Assembly: GCF_932276165.1 (NCBI RefSeq)
Contig: NC_064012.1
Location: 12,221,501 to 12,285,500, forward strand
Direction: 5' to 3'
Length of the DNA stretch: 64,000 nucleotides
Origin: Plutella xylostella
Lineage: Eukaryota; Arthropoda; Insecta; Lepidoptera; Plutellidae
This document shows positions 12,934 to 25,850 of the stretch, one piece after another (within the stretch, counting starts at the first letter, position 1; each line of letters opens with the position of its first letter). The position numbers and the translations under genes were made by a program. Under the pieces are notes generated by a model. It did no database searches, was not told where the DNA came from, and saw only the letters and a list, made by a program, of their open reading frames with translations.

Positions 12934-15900
12934 TCAGTGATCGCATTGTTCTGATTGGCCGGCCGCACTCGATGACGCCTCTAAAGCCTCGCCACTCGGC
13001 TCGTCAATACCAAGCACATTCTTCTTATATTCGTCCAAAGTTTGATCCAGCAACTTTTGGAATATACTCTCGAATACCTGCAATATGGGAATTATTTGGT
13101 TAGGTTTCATCAGTGTAAATTTTGTGTAACTACTTAGCTAGCACCACCCGTGTCTCGTTCTGTCATATCGCACAGCCTTGAGATTGGGCGCCGCATAAAC
13201 AACAAATATTTTTGTTCATGCTGTGCTTCAATATCATAACCTATCACGTCCCCACTGCCGGGGAACGGGTCTCCTTCCAAGGAATAAATAAATATTATTA
13301 TTACTAAAGTATTGCGGGAGGGAGTGGACCAGTGAGGCACAGAACCGAAAATAAACCGCACAGGGCCTCGATCACGAATATTGTCAACTCAAATTGCTAG
13401 CGTAATTCGATAGCAGTTTGTATGACAAGCGACTACGTTGGCGCTGAGCCGCGAGCACAGGATTCGATACTATTTTCGAATCTACACATATGGAAAAAAC
13501 AAATGCCACTTTTGGAACTAACAAATTTGCCTTACATTTTGACGTGACATTTGACGATACGCAACGTAAACGGACCCTACTTAATTTTCTAACTTACTTA
13601 TTAAGAACATAATAATACCTACCTGTAAATGTGTCATTATTTGTTTGCAGCCTTTGTTTGTTTAAGTATACCTACTAACTTTGTAATACTGTACTGCACT
13701 TTACACCATTTAATTAGAAATAAGTACCTATGTAAAAATGTTCAATTATAAAATGGTTGTCATGTAGGGATGGGCGGGGTACCCAGTAACACAGGTTTGT
13801 CACCTAGTACAGGGGCCCTTGCAACTTGTACGATTGATATAATTGAATAATAAACTATTTTGAAACGGAGATTTCGAATCCTCGCGGCTCTGTTCTTTTT
13901 CCGTATAATATATGTTTGTGTAGTATCGTACAACGCTAGCGTATTGCCACGTTAGCCCGTGATAGACACACAGTGGGCGACAGAACGCTGATGAGGATGA
14001 TAATTATGAAAGCAACTCGCCTGGTTCTTGACAGTGGCCTCGTCGGCGTGCAGCGAGGTCCACTCGGGCTCGCAGCGCCGCCACTCCGCGAACAGGATGT
14101 TGTCGATGTGGTCGGACCGACGTGTGCTTAGCCCTGTAAAGTAAAGATATATTTAACATAAGATTTTAAGCATGTAAGAAACCGACATACTCAAATAAAA
14201 ATGCTCTTACCGACAATATAATAATGAATTATTTTAAATGAAGTACAAGTTTTGCGGAAAGATACTTAGGACTGAGTTAGGACTATATTATCGTTACGAT
14301 AGAGGTAATGCGCCGGTACAAATCGGATCATAAAAGAAGAACAAAATAGTGGCCATCAGCGCATGATACATTTATGAGCTTTAGCGAGAATTCGGAGGAA
14401 TCCTTGTCGCAATAGACCAATAGCGATCGAGTGGCATAGTGCGTTATTCCAACTCCACCGTTATTCAAAGTGTCATACACTCAAGAGCAATTAAAAAGTT
14501 CCAGTGAGAACAGCAACAAATTATACCTAAACGGAAAACGCCGTCAGCGCATTAAAATACACAAAAAAATGACTATTAATTTGGTGTTGGTATTTTGTAA
14601 GTGGAACTATTTCATTGCTCGCTAGTGTACAAACAGACACACAACTACACATACCAGTGACAGTAGCAGGCGGCACGACGGTCAGCACCTGTCTCAGCTC
14701 GTCGGCGGTGGCCCTGACCAGCTCGTCGTGGGCCGGCTCCGGCGGGCGCGGCAGCAGGTTGCACGATTCCCACGGGACTGAGCTCTGCTCCGCCTAGGAA
14801 ATAGATGAATATTTTGTAGCAGATTGCAGTATCTAGAATAAATATTTAAAAAAAACGTCCACCACACGCCAGCGTAGTGGACTAGGCCCTTCCTTCATTG
14901 GAAGGAGACCCGAGCCCCAGCAGTGTGGACGTGACGGATTGTGATGATGATGATAAAAAAAAGAAACATTTAAACACTTGTTTGATAGACATACTACATG
15001 ATACTATATACCATAATGGTTTTGTTTTTACCTTTTGGGGTACGAAACCCTGAAAAGGAATGATTGAATCTAGAACAGGCTTCCGACCTATATTAATTTA
15101 AATGATACTTTCAGTACAATACTGGCCATAAGGTTGCAGCTACGCATCGCAGCTTCAATATTGGTTTCTATATAATTCATTTTGCATGCGACATGACACT
15201 ACTTCTCATACAGAGCAAAGCTCCTTGGGTAAGGCTTAGGGTACGATATGATCATGAACTAACCTTCCGCCTCTCAGCAGCCTCCTCACAAAAGTCCTTC
15301 ACATACACCTCCAGCGGATTGCTATCATCAGCCTCTTCCTCCCCTTGTACCAGCTTATGCAAGGTATTCACAGCCTCGTCCGGGGTGAACCTTCGTCTAG
15401 GGCGGGAGGAGCGGGCGTCCATGGGAGGGGTGTAGGGCGGCGGCGGCTTGTCCGGGATAGACCGGACCGCTAGCAATTGGGACTGCTGCTGCTCGAGTGC
15501 TTTGATCTGGAAGTTTTTGATGGTGAGGATAAGTATGGTATAATGTTTAAGTAGGGAAACACAAAAAATACTATTTATTTTGCCTAAAATAAGGTTGAAT
15601 AGGTAGTAGTTTTTATTGGTAACGAGAACTATGGTATAATGTGCAAGCAGGGCCAAAAAAATATTACATACATTTTTGCTTTAAATAAGTTTGCGTAGGT
15701 AGTGTGAGCTGTACCTTATACGTCTGGCGTACCCTGGGCATTCAGAAACGAACACTTATCTAATTGGATATTGCTTTAATCATGGACACAAACAGAAAAC
15801 CAAGAAGAAAATAGAATGAACAGAAAAAAATGATATGAAATAACCGTTGGGTATGTTTAGAGTGGCGATCCTATTCCCTAGATGCAGAACTTATACTTGC

Positions 15901-18900
15901 GAGAGACTTGTAAATGTAAAGAAAGTAAAAGATAATCGTTCAGTTTAGATTAGCGCGCCAATGCTTCATCGAATAGGTCAGTTATTTGGCAAGACAATTA
16001 GAATCAAATTAAAGTCACAGACGATCTGTGATATAATTTAAATGTCGCCGCCGTCACAGCATGAATATAGCGTGGAATTTTATTAGTGATCGGGGCAAAG
16101 TCAGTTTCAAATGTATCCCAGAATGTTTAACATGTATGTATGTATTTAGGTACAGTCGACTCCATGAAATGTATTCAATTTGGTATCTTGTCTAAACTAA
16201 ACTTCACAATTCGCCAAATAAATAATTTACGTTTTCTTCTATTTATATTTTGACAAGATACAAAAATATGTGTATGGAGTAAACTGCACCCGTATTATTA
16301 AAGTAAAATCTACAAACCTCCTTTTCTATAGCCATCTGTTGTTTCCTCAGCCGCTCAGCTTCACAATCTACCGGCGAGACCAAGCCCGGTTCTGTGAACT
16401 CAATCTCACAATGTGGCTCCGCCGAGTCAGACATCGCTTCTGCACTCACGTTACTGCTCTCTGTGAATATAATTTGTGTTAACCATGAGTAAGGAATAAA
16501 TTAAACGTTTGACCAAACTAGTCAGGGTAGACACGCAGTCTTTCTGATTCTATCTGTAAATATATTTCTACGACTACCTACATAAATTCGAAAAAAGATA
16601 AGTGCAAACCGTAACCCCATAAATCCTAAACTAGATAAGTGCAAACCGTATCGCTTTTATTTAGTAGAGCTTTACTTATATAAACTTAGATTTATTTACC
16701 ATCAATAATAATTAGGCTTTCGTCATCGGTTTTATTGGCTTCATCCAGGGATTCGACGGGCGCTCCTACTGGCACGGGTAGCGGCCCGGCCTGGCTCCTC
16801 TCTCGAACATCTTCCACTAACCCCACTGCATCTTCAACCTCTTCAAAAGAATTCTCTTCACACACACTGTTCTCTTTATCTTCCACTAGTCTCACATCTT
16901 CGACTGGCGATTCAGAATCTGTTGTTTCACTCTGAGAAGTATAGACTTTGTCTTCGTCGGCTAAACTCTTGTAATACATGTCCATTTCGTCGACTAAACT
17001 CCTGGCGGTTGAGGGTGTCGTCGTATTCTCTTCGGACTTCTTCATCTGATCCATGATTTGATCGACCACGTCCGAAACCTCAGCGCTTTCGTTCTTCGTC
17101 GAGTTGAGTATATTTTTCAGAGCCTCCTCGTTCACTTCGTACTGCTTCCCATTGCTGAATATTTGCGGCATTTTCAGGTCTTGGAATAAGATGTTGAGAA
17201 AGCCGCCGTCAACTGTTACGTTATTTTCTGATACCGTTGTATTTGATATGAGGACTTCTGGCTCTGTGGCGTCCAGAGTTTGTATGGACTTCTCAGTGGT
17301 GGCTTCCATTTCAACTACTTTTGCTACTGGTCGCGGCCGCTCCTCGGCCTCGCAGCCACTACTTGAAAGCTCAAAGCATTTCAAGGGAACATTCACCCTT
17401 TCTGAGCTCGGCCTTCGTAGCCTCTTCTTATTTATTATCTTGTCAACATCAACACTTGTGTTCATTTTAAGTTCTATGTTCTTTTTAGTCTTCATGAGGG
17501 CCGCTTTCCTCTTGTCGGACAGCATAAGAAGGGCTTTCTTCATCCGGTGCATCTCCCCACATTCGAGCTGTAGCTTCAGTAATGCCCCTCGTTGTTTTTT
17601 CTTCAATGTTGAGATGTCCGTATTGTCCTGCTTCTTCTTCGTCTCCAACCACAAGATCTGTGACTTGGTGAAGTCTTTCAGAGCCTCTTCTCGCATTTTC
17701 AATGCGACCAGGAGGTTCTCCGCACGCTTCTGTTCATTGCGGATAAGCAAGTTGAGCTGCAAAAAAAATTAACAAAATAACTTAGAATCGAAGAATATTG
17801 TAGAGAAACAGTTAACGTACTCACTAGCCGACGCACATTAGCCTGGCGTCATATTTATGAATGGTGACATCAATTAACTAAATGCCTCGTACGAATGTGG
17901 CACTCGATAGTGATTAAAGACAATTGGGGACAATTAGCACAAATTGTTTACAGTTAAAAAGAATAATACTCACCAGACAAAGGCTGTTGGTTGCCATTGT
18001 TTGAGAATCATTGTCATTCTCTAGTTTTGACAAGAAATTATTGTAATCAGAGTTATCAGCGTCATAGTTCCCATTGATCCAGGTCTCGGTCTTGCTTAGA
18101 CTTAAACTCTTTTTGGATATCAAGCTGCTTTCCAAATATTGTAGTGACTCAAAAAACGAGTCAATAAAGTTCAATTCCATTTGAAATTGATCAGAGAAGC
18201 AATCAGTGTTGACCCTTATACCACTGATTAAATCAGATGGTTTGACTAAGTTGGTTCGGCTTACTGCATATGAAGATATGACTTGAGGCAACTTTGCACA
18301 GTCTGTAGTCTCAGTCTCTGACTTAGTTCTGCTATGACTAGAGCAATAAGCATTCACTTTATCTGACTCACACTTTTGCAACTCCCTTTTTAAAACAGAC
18401 ACTACACTGAGCGGATACTGGGTGATTGGACTAGAGGATGTAGACCGTGATTCTTGCTTACCAATCACCTGTATGTCAAATTTCTGCTTTGTGGTGTAGG
18501 TGACCATTGCTCGACTTATTATGTATGACTTGCTTTGTAATTGTTTTTCTTCCTTCCCAGGAAGATAGGTCAGAGCAGGTGTTTCTAAATTGGGTAACGA
18601 AAGACTTTTTAATTCATTTGGATTACTTTTCTCTTTAGTTAACGAGACATTTGGTATATTTAGACTATCATAAGTCACTACAGGGACTGAGGTATCCAGG
18701 TTATTGTTATCGGTTTGGGTGGTGTTACAATCAGTCAGCATTTCAGCCTGTGTTTCTACGTCACATAGCTGTTTTTCACTATGTATTAAGGATGAGAAGT
18801 CTTGCATGTCAGTATACTGGTCGGAAAGATTGTGCAGTGAACTAGTATCCACCTGGGCATGCATTGTGATTGGTAGATTCGCTTCAGTAGATCTGTCGCT

Positions 18901-20462
18901 CATTGGAGGATGTAAGGAAGAGTTAGTAGAAGATTTTAACCTATTTTTTTGATTTGTTAAAGGCACATGAATCACATTTGTAGAATGCACTTTTCTCCCG
19001 GATGATGGACTAAGCAATGTTTTCTTGTTTTCTTTTTTGTTACTATCTACTGTGTACTTATGTATTTTTTCAGAATTTGTAGATACAGTTGTGGGTGTTC
19101 TTTGCGTTTTTACAATTCGTCTGGACATTGTTTCAACCATTTTCTCTGAAGTTGCGCTTGGAATGTGCATGTTAATTTCAGTTGCTTTAGGAGATTTAAT
19201 TCTGGCAGTGGCTTTTCTTGATATTACTGTGTTTTTACCTGATTTTGGTTTATCTGAAAGTTGAAAGTTTTGCAAATGTTAAAGCCATTGAAAAATAATA
19301 AAAAAAAACAATTCAGTATGTAATAAATACTCACTTGTTTCTTTCTTAATATGGTTGTCCAGAGTATCAGTATTTGGTATGGGCCTACTGTGGGTTTTGT
19401 TGTGAGTAATTCTGCTAGGTGATGACTTCCTGACTGTCCTGCCTTTGTTACTGGCAGCTTGGCTTGAAGGGTTATTATTTAAAATCTTCTTAACTTGTAT
19501 ACTACTAGAATTACTAACTGGCGAGTGATTTAAATTGTCATAAGATTTGTCTCTTTTACCTGAAAAAAATACATATGTTTTGATGAGTCATTAAAATGAT
19601 GTACCTATCTTGCATTTCCATTCAGCATTACATGGTACAGCAAAACCACATGATACAGTTCAAAAATATGAATAATATGAACCAGATAGGACACTTCAAG
19701 CTCTTTAGGCATCACACTTGTTGTCCAAATATTGGTCACTAATCTAGCCTATCATTTTATCTAAAATTTAGTTCTATGAGTGCAAGAGAGTAAATCATTG
19801 AAAACAGCGCAACAGCTTTTATACTTCAGTGGTGGCACAGAGTCTACCATGACATACCTGTAATGTTTTTAAATCGAGCTGTTGTTTTGATGGATTTGTC
19901 CTCAACCTGGGATTCTCTATGCGACCAAACTTGTTTTCTAGATGACTGTTTTGCTGTTGATAATAATAAAATGTAGTATATTTTTGTTTCAACAAATATT
20001 TTCTTAATAGGAAATAATAATAAAATTACCTGATTTAATTTCTTTGTTTTCAGATATAGAGACCATTTTTCTCTTGACCTTTGATGTAAGCAAGTGATTT
20101 TGAGGTGGTATTATATCCAGCTTAGCTGATTGACTAACTTGGAGGGTTTGGTCATCCAGAGAGACAAAACGACGATACCGCGGGGGTAGGGAGTAATTGC
20201 TCTCTGACCAATTGCCTACAAAAAGGAAAAAAATATAACAACTGGTAATTCTACCATAAAAATCATGCAGCAAAACAATGTGTGTTTATTTGTATACAGT
20301 ACCTTTAGAATCATAGTTAAAATCGAAATCTGGAATTTTGGTGTATTTAACAACAGTACTTCTTTGTGCTATGGCTGGAATTGCCGTTTCTTCAACGTTT
20401 ATGATGCATCTTCTACATATTTCATCAAAGTTGGCGGGTCTTGAAGATGCGGCAGGGTCCAT
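12934..20462 (-). CDS. CEP350-like centrosomal coiled-coil protein, complete, 11 exons
   Basis: Exons in coding order: 20303-20462 (ATG), 20030-20215, 19858-19953, 19335-19559, 17974-19253, 16700-17756, 16318-16460, 15264-15506, 14655-14793, 14021-14133, 12934-13077 (stop TGA). They sum to 3786 bp (1261 residues) with consistent phases. The first half is Ser/Thr/Lys-rich and low-complexity. Near the start of exon 17756-16700 is a basic coiled coil (REEALKDFTKSQILWLE, KKKQRGALLKLQ) resembling the conserved helical region I associate with CEP350. The C-terminus has PDKPPPPYTPP, DNILFAEWRRCEPEW and FESIFQKLLDQTLDEY, matching the CEP350 tail pattern. I saw no CAP-Gly domain. It is far shorter than human CEP350 (over 3000 residues). 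CEP350 is centrosomal and binds FOP and microtubules; that role is inferred here. The intron after exon 14021-14133 has a GC donor. Confidence 0.7.
13410..13570 (-). repeat. dispersed repeat in the last intron of the CEP350-like gene
   Basis: It contains GATTCGATACTATTTTCGAA, CATATGGAAAAAACAAATG, CCACTTTTGGAACTAAC and CGATACGCAACGT. The reverse complement of most of it lies at about 48790-49010, so it is a two-copy dispersed element of unknown class. Confidence 0.55.
14019..14020 (-). other. GC-type 5' splice site (GC-AG intron) in the CEP350-like gene
   Basis: On the minus strand the junction reads AACCAG|GCGAGT, with all other donor positions at consensus. Reading through instead gives about 20 unrelated residues and a stop. 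Splicing to the acceptor at 13077 (TATTGCAG|GTATTC) keeps the frame and restores the family-like C-terminal helix. GC-AG introns are a known minor class. Confidence 0.7.
14476..14629. repeat. MITE family TACACTCGCGAGCAATG, copy 1
   Basis: Left end TACACTCAAGAGCAATTAA with AAGTTCCA; right end GGAACTATTTCATTGCTCG with GTGTA. Copies 2 and 3 are at 23386-23604 and 56352-56573. The interior ACCTAAACGGAAAA is shared with copy 2. This copy sits just downstream of the donor of exon 14655-14793. Confidence 0.7.
14855..14952 (-). repeat. dispersed lepidopteran-type repeat, minus-strand copy
   Basis: The reverse complement contains ATCCGTCACGTCCACACTG, GGGTCTCCTTCC and TAGTCCACTACGCTGGC, matching the 2699 and 30718 copies. 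It lies in an intron of the CEP350-like gene. Confidence 0.55.
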
Positions 20463-21399
20463 CCTACACCGAATTTACTTATCTTTCCGAAATAAACATG
20501 GTTGTTTCCTGTATTTAGTAAACCAGGTTACATTACTGTGTCTATTTTAAAATAATTTTGTGATGTTTTTTTCGCATTTTCGGCCGTTTTGTAGAGAAAC
20601 TTGTTTTTTAGTGACGTTTACTTTTTTAAATCACAGAATAAAAATTCATTTGTTTACCTTCAGTCAGCTCTCAGTGTGGCCATGTTCTCTTTCAACATGA
20701 TATTGCTGATTGCCAGGAAACATTTTTATTAGCGTTTAGACAACGTAAATATAGCTGTTCTTTAGTATTATTCCATGTTTTATAAATATAAAAGCCGAAA
20801 CAGTCGTATATACAGCACAAATGGGTTCAAGGTGCGTAAATTTTAAGTTATTTTTAAATCCAAATTTAAGAAAAAACCATAGTATTGTCTATTACTTTAC
20901 TTTCAACTAATCTGTGGATAGAGAAAACAAAAATACCATAGACAAGTTATGAGAAAAAAATTGCAGGATATAATTTTAGGAACTCTTGGGCTGGGAAATA
21001 AAATCAATCTTTTGTGCTGGACACCTAAATTGATCCTATTTCGATCCAAATTTAACCCCCAATATATTGAAATTACTCGATAGCAATTCTACTCGATTGC
21101 TGTGAAGCCTGAAAAGGTTCTACGTGCTTTGTTATTCAAGGTGGTGGACTATCGTGAACTCAGTGACTTATTGACGAAATGTGTTATTCAGTAGTCAGTG
21201 TGAAGATTTATTCATAAATCTCACTCCTGTACAGTGACAATGCAATCATTTGCATTCCATCACAGGTTTAAGAGATAGTGGAGTGCAGTATAATGGATTT
21301 CTATGCAGTGATTACGAACTGTTGCGATACTGTGTAGCGCTCTCGCTCGCCGAAGCACCTTATTCAGTTGCACTCAGGGAGGTATATATAGGTATGTGA

Positions 21400-21498
21400 A
21401 CCTTTATTTTCGCATGCGTTTTGGCGTTGCATCGCACTTATCTTTCCCGGGAGCCCCTAGCGGGGCATTCGCGCCGCAAAGATGCTAGCCTTATCCAG
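21400..21498 (+). other. candidate 5' (UTR) exon of the USP gene
   Basis: A GC-rich block (CCCGGGAGCCCCTAGCGGGG) in AT-rich surroundings ends in a strong donor, TATCCAG|GTAACC. An ATG at 21482 leaves two bases at the donor, which is phase-compatible with the exon at 27506. The left boundary is arbitrary. Transcript evidence would be needed. Confidence 0.25.
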
Positions 21499-23385
21499 GT
21501 AACCAGCATGTATCTTGGATGTTTGTGTGTGTATATGTCTGTTGTCTACGCGCTACGTCACTGTTGTATTGTAGTTGTCCCTCTTGAGAAATCCTTGTTA
21601 GTTAGTTTTGCCCCAGCAATATGTTTCAACTTTCCATATGGTACTGATCCTTTTTTCAGTATGTAATTTTCAGCTAACCAGTGTTTCAACAGTAAATGAG
21701 TAAAAAAATCATAATTTCAGAAGGATATTCTCAAATAAAGGTCCTATGTGTAGTTTATCTAGGACCTCTCACTGAAATCTAGCAATATGGTATCTCAACT
21801 GTTGATTGATTTTATCTTGCTAACTATAGAATATAGATCAATAGGTCACAATATAATTCACAAGTTTCATTCAAAAGCTATCTTAAAATCTTAATAAAAT
21901 TAATAAATATATCTTTTTTTGTAAAATAAAATATGGTACACCCAATTGAATAAAACATACATAAGTGAAAATCAATATTTTCATTTATGTAACAGATTGG
22001 TTCTCAAACTCAGTGTCTACCAAATGTTATCAATCAGGTGATAGTTCATAACATAACAAAATATTTCATTTTATCAGAAAATCATAACACAACTGTTGCA
22101 TCAATACAGGATCCACCTAGAGGTGCATAGGTATAACAAATAAGTATAGAATAGGTACAATTATTTAATATGGGACACTATAAGGAACAAGAACACAACT
22201 TGTTAGGAATGAAAAAGTGCCAGCTGCCATTGTCGTTCCATATATCACTGGAACTTATTCAATGCTTGTGAGCCTCTTTACAGACTTTACTTTTCCTGAC
22301 ACACTTTGTCCTCAGCCTGCCTCTTTCCTGGTTTTAACATTTATGAAGTTTAAAATCAAACTTTAGTATGGCATACAAAGGTGGTTTTTCACTGGTAAGG
22401 CACAACAAGGAAATGGATTGAAATTGGTTTACCTTGAAATATTTCATTTTGCGCCTTTAAGCACTTATAAGTTTCCAGCTTTGCTTGCTTTGCTTTGTAC
22501 AGCATATGAATCTTTGAGATCTTAAAAAATCCCATCTAATTTTCTTTTTTTTTGTCTTACCTTGTCTTGCTTTACTTGTGGAAAACCACCTTATTAGTTT
22601 AGGATTCCCACAGTATCACATGATAAAGCATAGTGTTTGTCTATTCTATGATACCCAAAATAAAAGAAGTATTTATTTCCCACTATTTCTTAAATACATA
22701 ATACTATGTAAGTTATAAGTTGTTTTACATTATCACTGTTTGAGAAGTGAATACATGTCCATAGAAATACATAGTGACATCAGTGGCAACCTCATGTTGT
22801 TCTTTACCATTTGGTGGTGTAAATGTTGTTCGAATTATAAAAGCTCTAAAATATTTTTTCCTTAAAAACTGCCTATCTGAGTAGGACATACATACTTGCC
22901 TATCTGAGTAAGACAATACATACTGTGTGGCAGATTTTGCACTGGAAGCTCATAGGATATTTCAATACAAAGTTTCAGCTGAACTTGCTTATACATTTAC
23001 ATAACAGTTTTTGCAACTAGGTAGCTCTTAAAATTTGGTTTAAAAAATTCCGAAATGCTCTGTTCAGACCTAAAGGTTGACCTACAGTACAGAGACGCGG
23101 TCTTACGCCGACTAAACATATTAATTAATTATATTATGAGATTATTGGTCTCGACATTCATTTGCTTTAAGCTTAAGTTAACATAGAGGACAAAATATAG
23201 TAACTCAGTATTAACATTATTGGATCAATATAGATAATAGGCATAAGACTTTACTATACTAAAGCAAGGCTGCTTGCTTAAAATTGCGTTACGGTTTGCA
23301 ACTTATCATAATATAGAAAATAGGTATATCATTATCATTACTGGATTAAATTGCGGTCCATAATCTTAAAAAAAAACTTTTTTTA

Positions 23386-23604
23386 TACAGTCACAGGCAA
23401 TGAAAAGGTTCCACTCAGAAAAGCAACAAATTACTCCTAAACGGAAAAAGCCAGCTTAATAACGCCTTCTGCAACATTGAAGTACGTTTAACAGAGCATC
23501 AGAATATTACTAACTAAAAACGAATATTTTGTTAAAATTTTAAATTAAATCTTTGAAAAAAGGAATTTTGTGAATTGAACTTTTTCATTGCCCGCGAGTG
23601 TATA
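23386..23604. repeat. MITE family TACACTCGCGAGCAATG, copy 2
   Basis: Left end TACAGTCACAGGCAATGAAA with GGTTCCACTC; right end GAACTTTTTCATTGCCCGCG with AGTGTATA. It shares CAACAAATTACTCCTAAACG with copy 1 in this window. Confidence 0.7.
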
Positions 23605-24599
23605 TTGATGTCCAACTTGTTGGAAACTACCCCCATTACCTATTAGAGACTTCCTGTTTAAAAATACTCACAGCTTATTCACTAGCTGAACAAAACATAG
23701 GACAGAGAAGCTTTCAATAGAGATAATACCTTAAGAAACTAGTCTCTTAAAAGGTTTTCTTTTGCAACGCATAATGTGGAATGAAAATATCACAACAATA
23801 CCTGTAATACGCGAAGTGACACGTTGACAGGTTGAGGCGTCGCCGCGTCGCCGGCGTCTGCGGGGGCGGTGGCTGATCAGGTGATCAGCTCCCATGTATC
23901 ACCCCCCAGTGTACCGATCTGTACTGACGCACTCCCCCCATTAGAGTCCTTTAACACCTTGATCAATACCTATACAAAGGGTGACGCGTAACTGCGCGTC
24001 TAGAAATCTCAGCTACTTTAATTTTATACAAGCGAGATTGTAAGGCGCCGTGCACATTGTGATATCGGAAAATTTGGTGATAGGAAAATTCGGAAACATA
24101 GGTCGTGCGCTAAAGTCTAGTGGTAACTGATATGGTGTACAAAGTGTATTACGAATAAGTTCAACGATAGTTTTAGTATTGGACCAGTAGGTACAATATA
24201 CTTTGAAGGGAACAGTACAACTATTGGCTTGATTATTGTGATGTTATATTTCATACGTATTAGGAACGTAAGCTGGTAAATGATGGTATGCTTAAATGGT
24301 AAATGATTGTTGATAAAAAAACACATATTGCGTTTAAAATTTTGTAGTTTCTCGAGTTTCGAAGTTCATAATAATATAAAAACGATTTTATCCGAAAAAA
24401 CATAAAGTCACCATACATATCAGGCATTTTTTTTCTCCCGCTAACAGGAGTCAGTCATGTGTGAACTGCACCCTAACGCAGGGCATTTCACCTATGATGA
24501 TAAACAAGGACATTTTCTTTGTGAGCTTTTCTTGAATACAAAAGGTATAAAGTTACGCATCCATTAAAAAGAAAATACGGGGACTTTACTCATTAAGGT

Positions 24600-24690
24600 A
24601 TTATTAGTTAGTTCACTAGCAGACCCCGACGAGCGCGCATCTCACCCAAAAGATTTCCCATGGGAATTCCGGGACGAAAAACGGTGTTTT
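24600..24690 (-). repeat. fragment of a Helitron-like (Lep1-type) element
   Basis: It reads CACTAGCAGACCCCGACGAG then CCCATGGGAATTCC, matching in reverse orientation the CGAAGCTCGCGGG...CTAGT end of the elements at 50636 and 43086. It is truncated. Confidence 0.4.
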
Positions 24691-24964
24691 CGAAATTTTA
24701 AATAATCTGCATACTGTCCAGTACCGTGCACTAATAAGTTTCGGCTTTCTGTGTTATTAAGTTGAAAGCATCCAATTTATCGGTTTATAATTAGTTGGAT
24801 TGCTAGTTGCAGTTACACGCCGGCCTGAATCCACGGGTAGATCAATAAAACGGCAATTTGCACCGAAATGTTCTGTGGAATATAGACCACGACCCTGCTA
24901 ATTATCGACGCAGATTATAATGCAAGTAGTTTAAAGTCAGCAGCAAACGGTCACCCCTGTCTCA

Positions 24965-25158
24965 ATGTTGTGTCCATTTCCGCCTTTTACGCGCAAGTGT
25001 CTGAAGAGAACTATGGATTACACCAAGTTGTTTTTAAGAGACACTGCCGACTTGGTGATGACTTGTCTTGCGGAAATTGTAGATAATATTTTGGTCTCTT
25101 TGGTGAAGCGCACCAGTTTAGGTACATTTTTTATGGAGCAAAAATTGAGGAACAGTCG
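24965..25158 (+). other. candidate first coding exon of the USP35/38 gene
   Basis: An open frame from ATG 24965 (second ATG at 25012) ends at a good donor (AACAGTCG|GTAAGG). It leaves two bases that fit exactly the frame of exon 27506 (CG|C GCC ACG ATG). This would add about 67 residues, giving an 837-residue protein closer to vertebrate USP35/38 (about 1000). Against it, the exon is AT-richer than the other USP exons and I see no clear similarity. Confidence 0.3.
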
Positions 25159-25754
25159 GTAAGGGATGTCAGCATGCGGAGCTTCAATGTCAGCTATAGT
25201 TGTTGTAAAGAAGCATCCTATTTTTGTATTGCTTGATATTTTAAAATGTTTATGTTATGATAAATTGATTAAGATAATTAAAGTAGCTACAAATCTTGCA
25301 GTTACAATCTCCGCTTATAAATGTTGTCAATAGATTTAAATGAAAATTACCATAATTTAATCCTTTTCACAACTATCTTTATGATTGACGAATAAAATTA
25401 TAAACGGTATCATAAACCTAAAATCAACTTTCATGTCTTTTGACTAAGTTTTCAGTGATTCTAGATATTTAAACTTCCTTTCTTCAAATGCTATCCGATG
25501 ATTTCTGATAGGTAATAAAATGTAGAAATCTTTACAGACAATTTTATCAGATCGTCTAGGCAGCTTTTCTAGAGATTTAAGGCTATTAGGCTTCGAGCTT
25601 CCACGCAGTAAGCACCCCTCTTGGGGTTTGTTCACGAGATGATGGGTATAATACCTATAGACTGGTGAGTGATCTTGATTACTTACTTGTTGTTTAAGTG
25701 ATAATAATAAAAAGTTTTAAGCATGTTCAAGTGACTTTATACATGAACTTAGCT

Positions 25755-25850
25755 GTTTTAGTTGGACGAAGAAGACCGAGTGTTGTGGCGATATCTTAAG
25801 TAAGAGAGGGCTTTGTCCAGCAGTGGACGAATACGGGCTTATGATGCTGA
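25755..25850 (+). mobile_element. LINE 3'-end remnant
   Basis: It contains GACCGAGTGTTGTGGCG, GGGCTTTGTCCAGCAG and TGGACGAATACGGGCT, the same 3' end as at 4925-5075. It is degenerate. Confidence 0.55.

Larger units (their letters stand above)
20463..24964. other. head-to-head intergenic/5' region of the CEP350-like and USP genes
   Basis: About 4.5 kb with no confident coding exon. It must hold the promoter of the minus-strand gene (start 20462) and probably the plus-strand USP promoter. Items seen: TATAAATATAAAAG at 20781-20794, 31 bp before an ATG at 20821 that runs into AG|GTGCGT; a GC-rich block at 21447-21498 ending CCAG|GTAACC; and a MITE at 23386-23604. Confidence 0.45.

Noticed and set aside
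15252..15656. 134-codon minus-strand frame
   Set aside because: Only 15264-15506 is exon. The N-terminal part is intron translated through the acceptor (TTCCAG at about 15507).
17104..17772. 222-codon plus-strand frame opposite the CEP350-like exon
   Set aside because: It is the antisense of the coding exon 16700-17756. The Ser/Phe-rich composition is what the reverse of a Glu/Lys/Ser coding frame produces, and no splice context or motif supports it.
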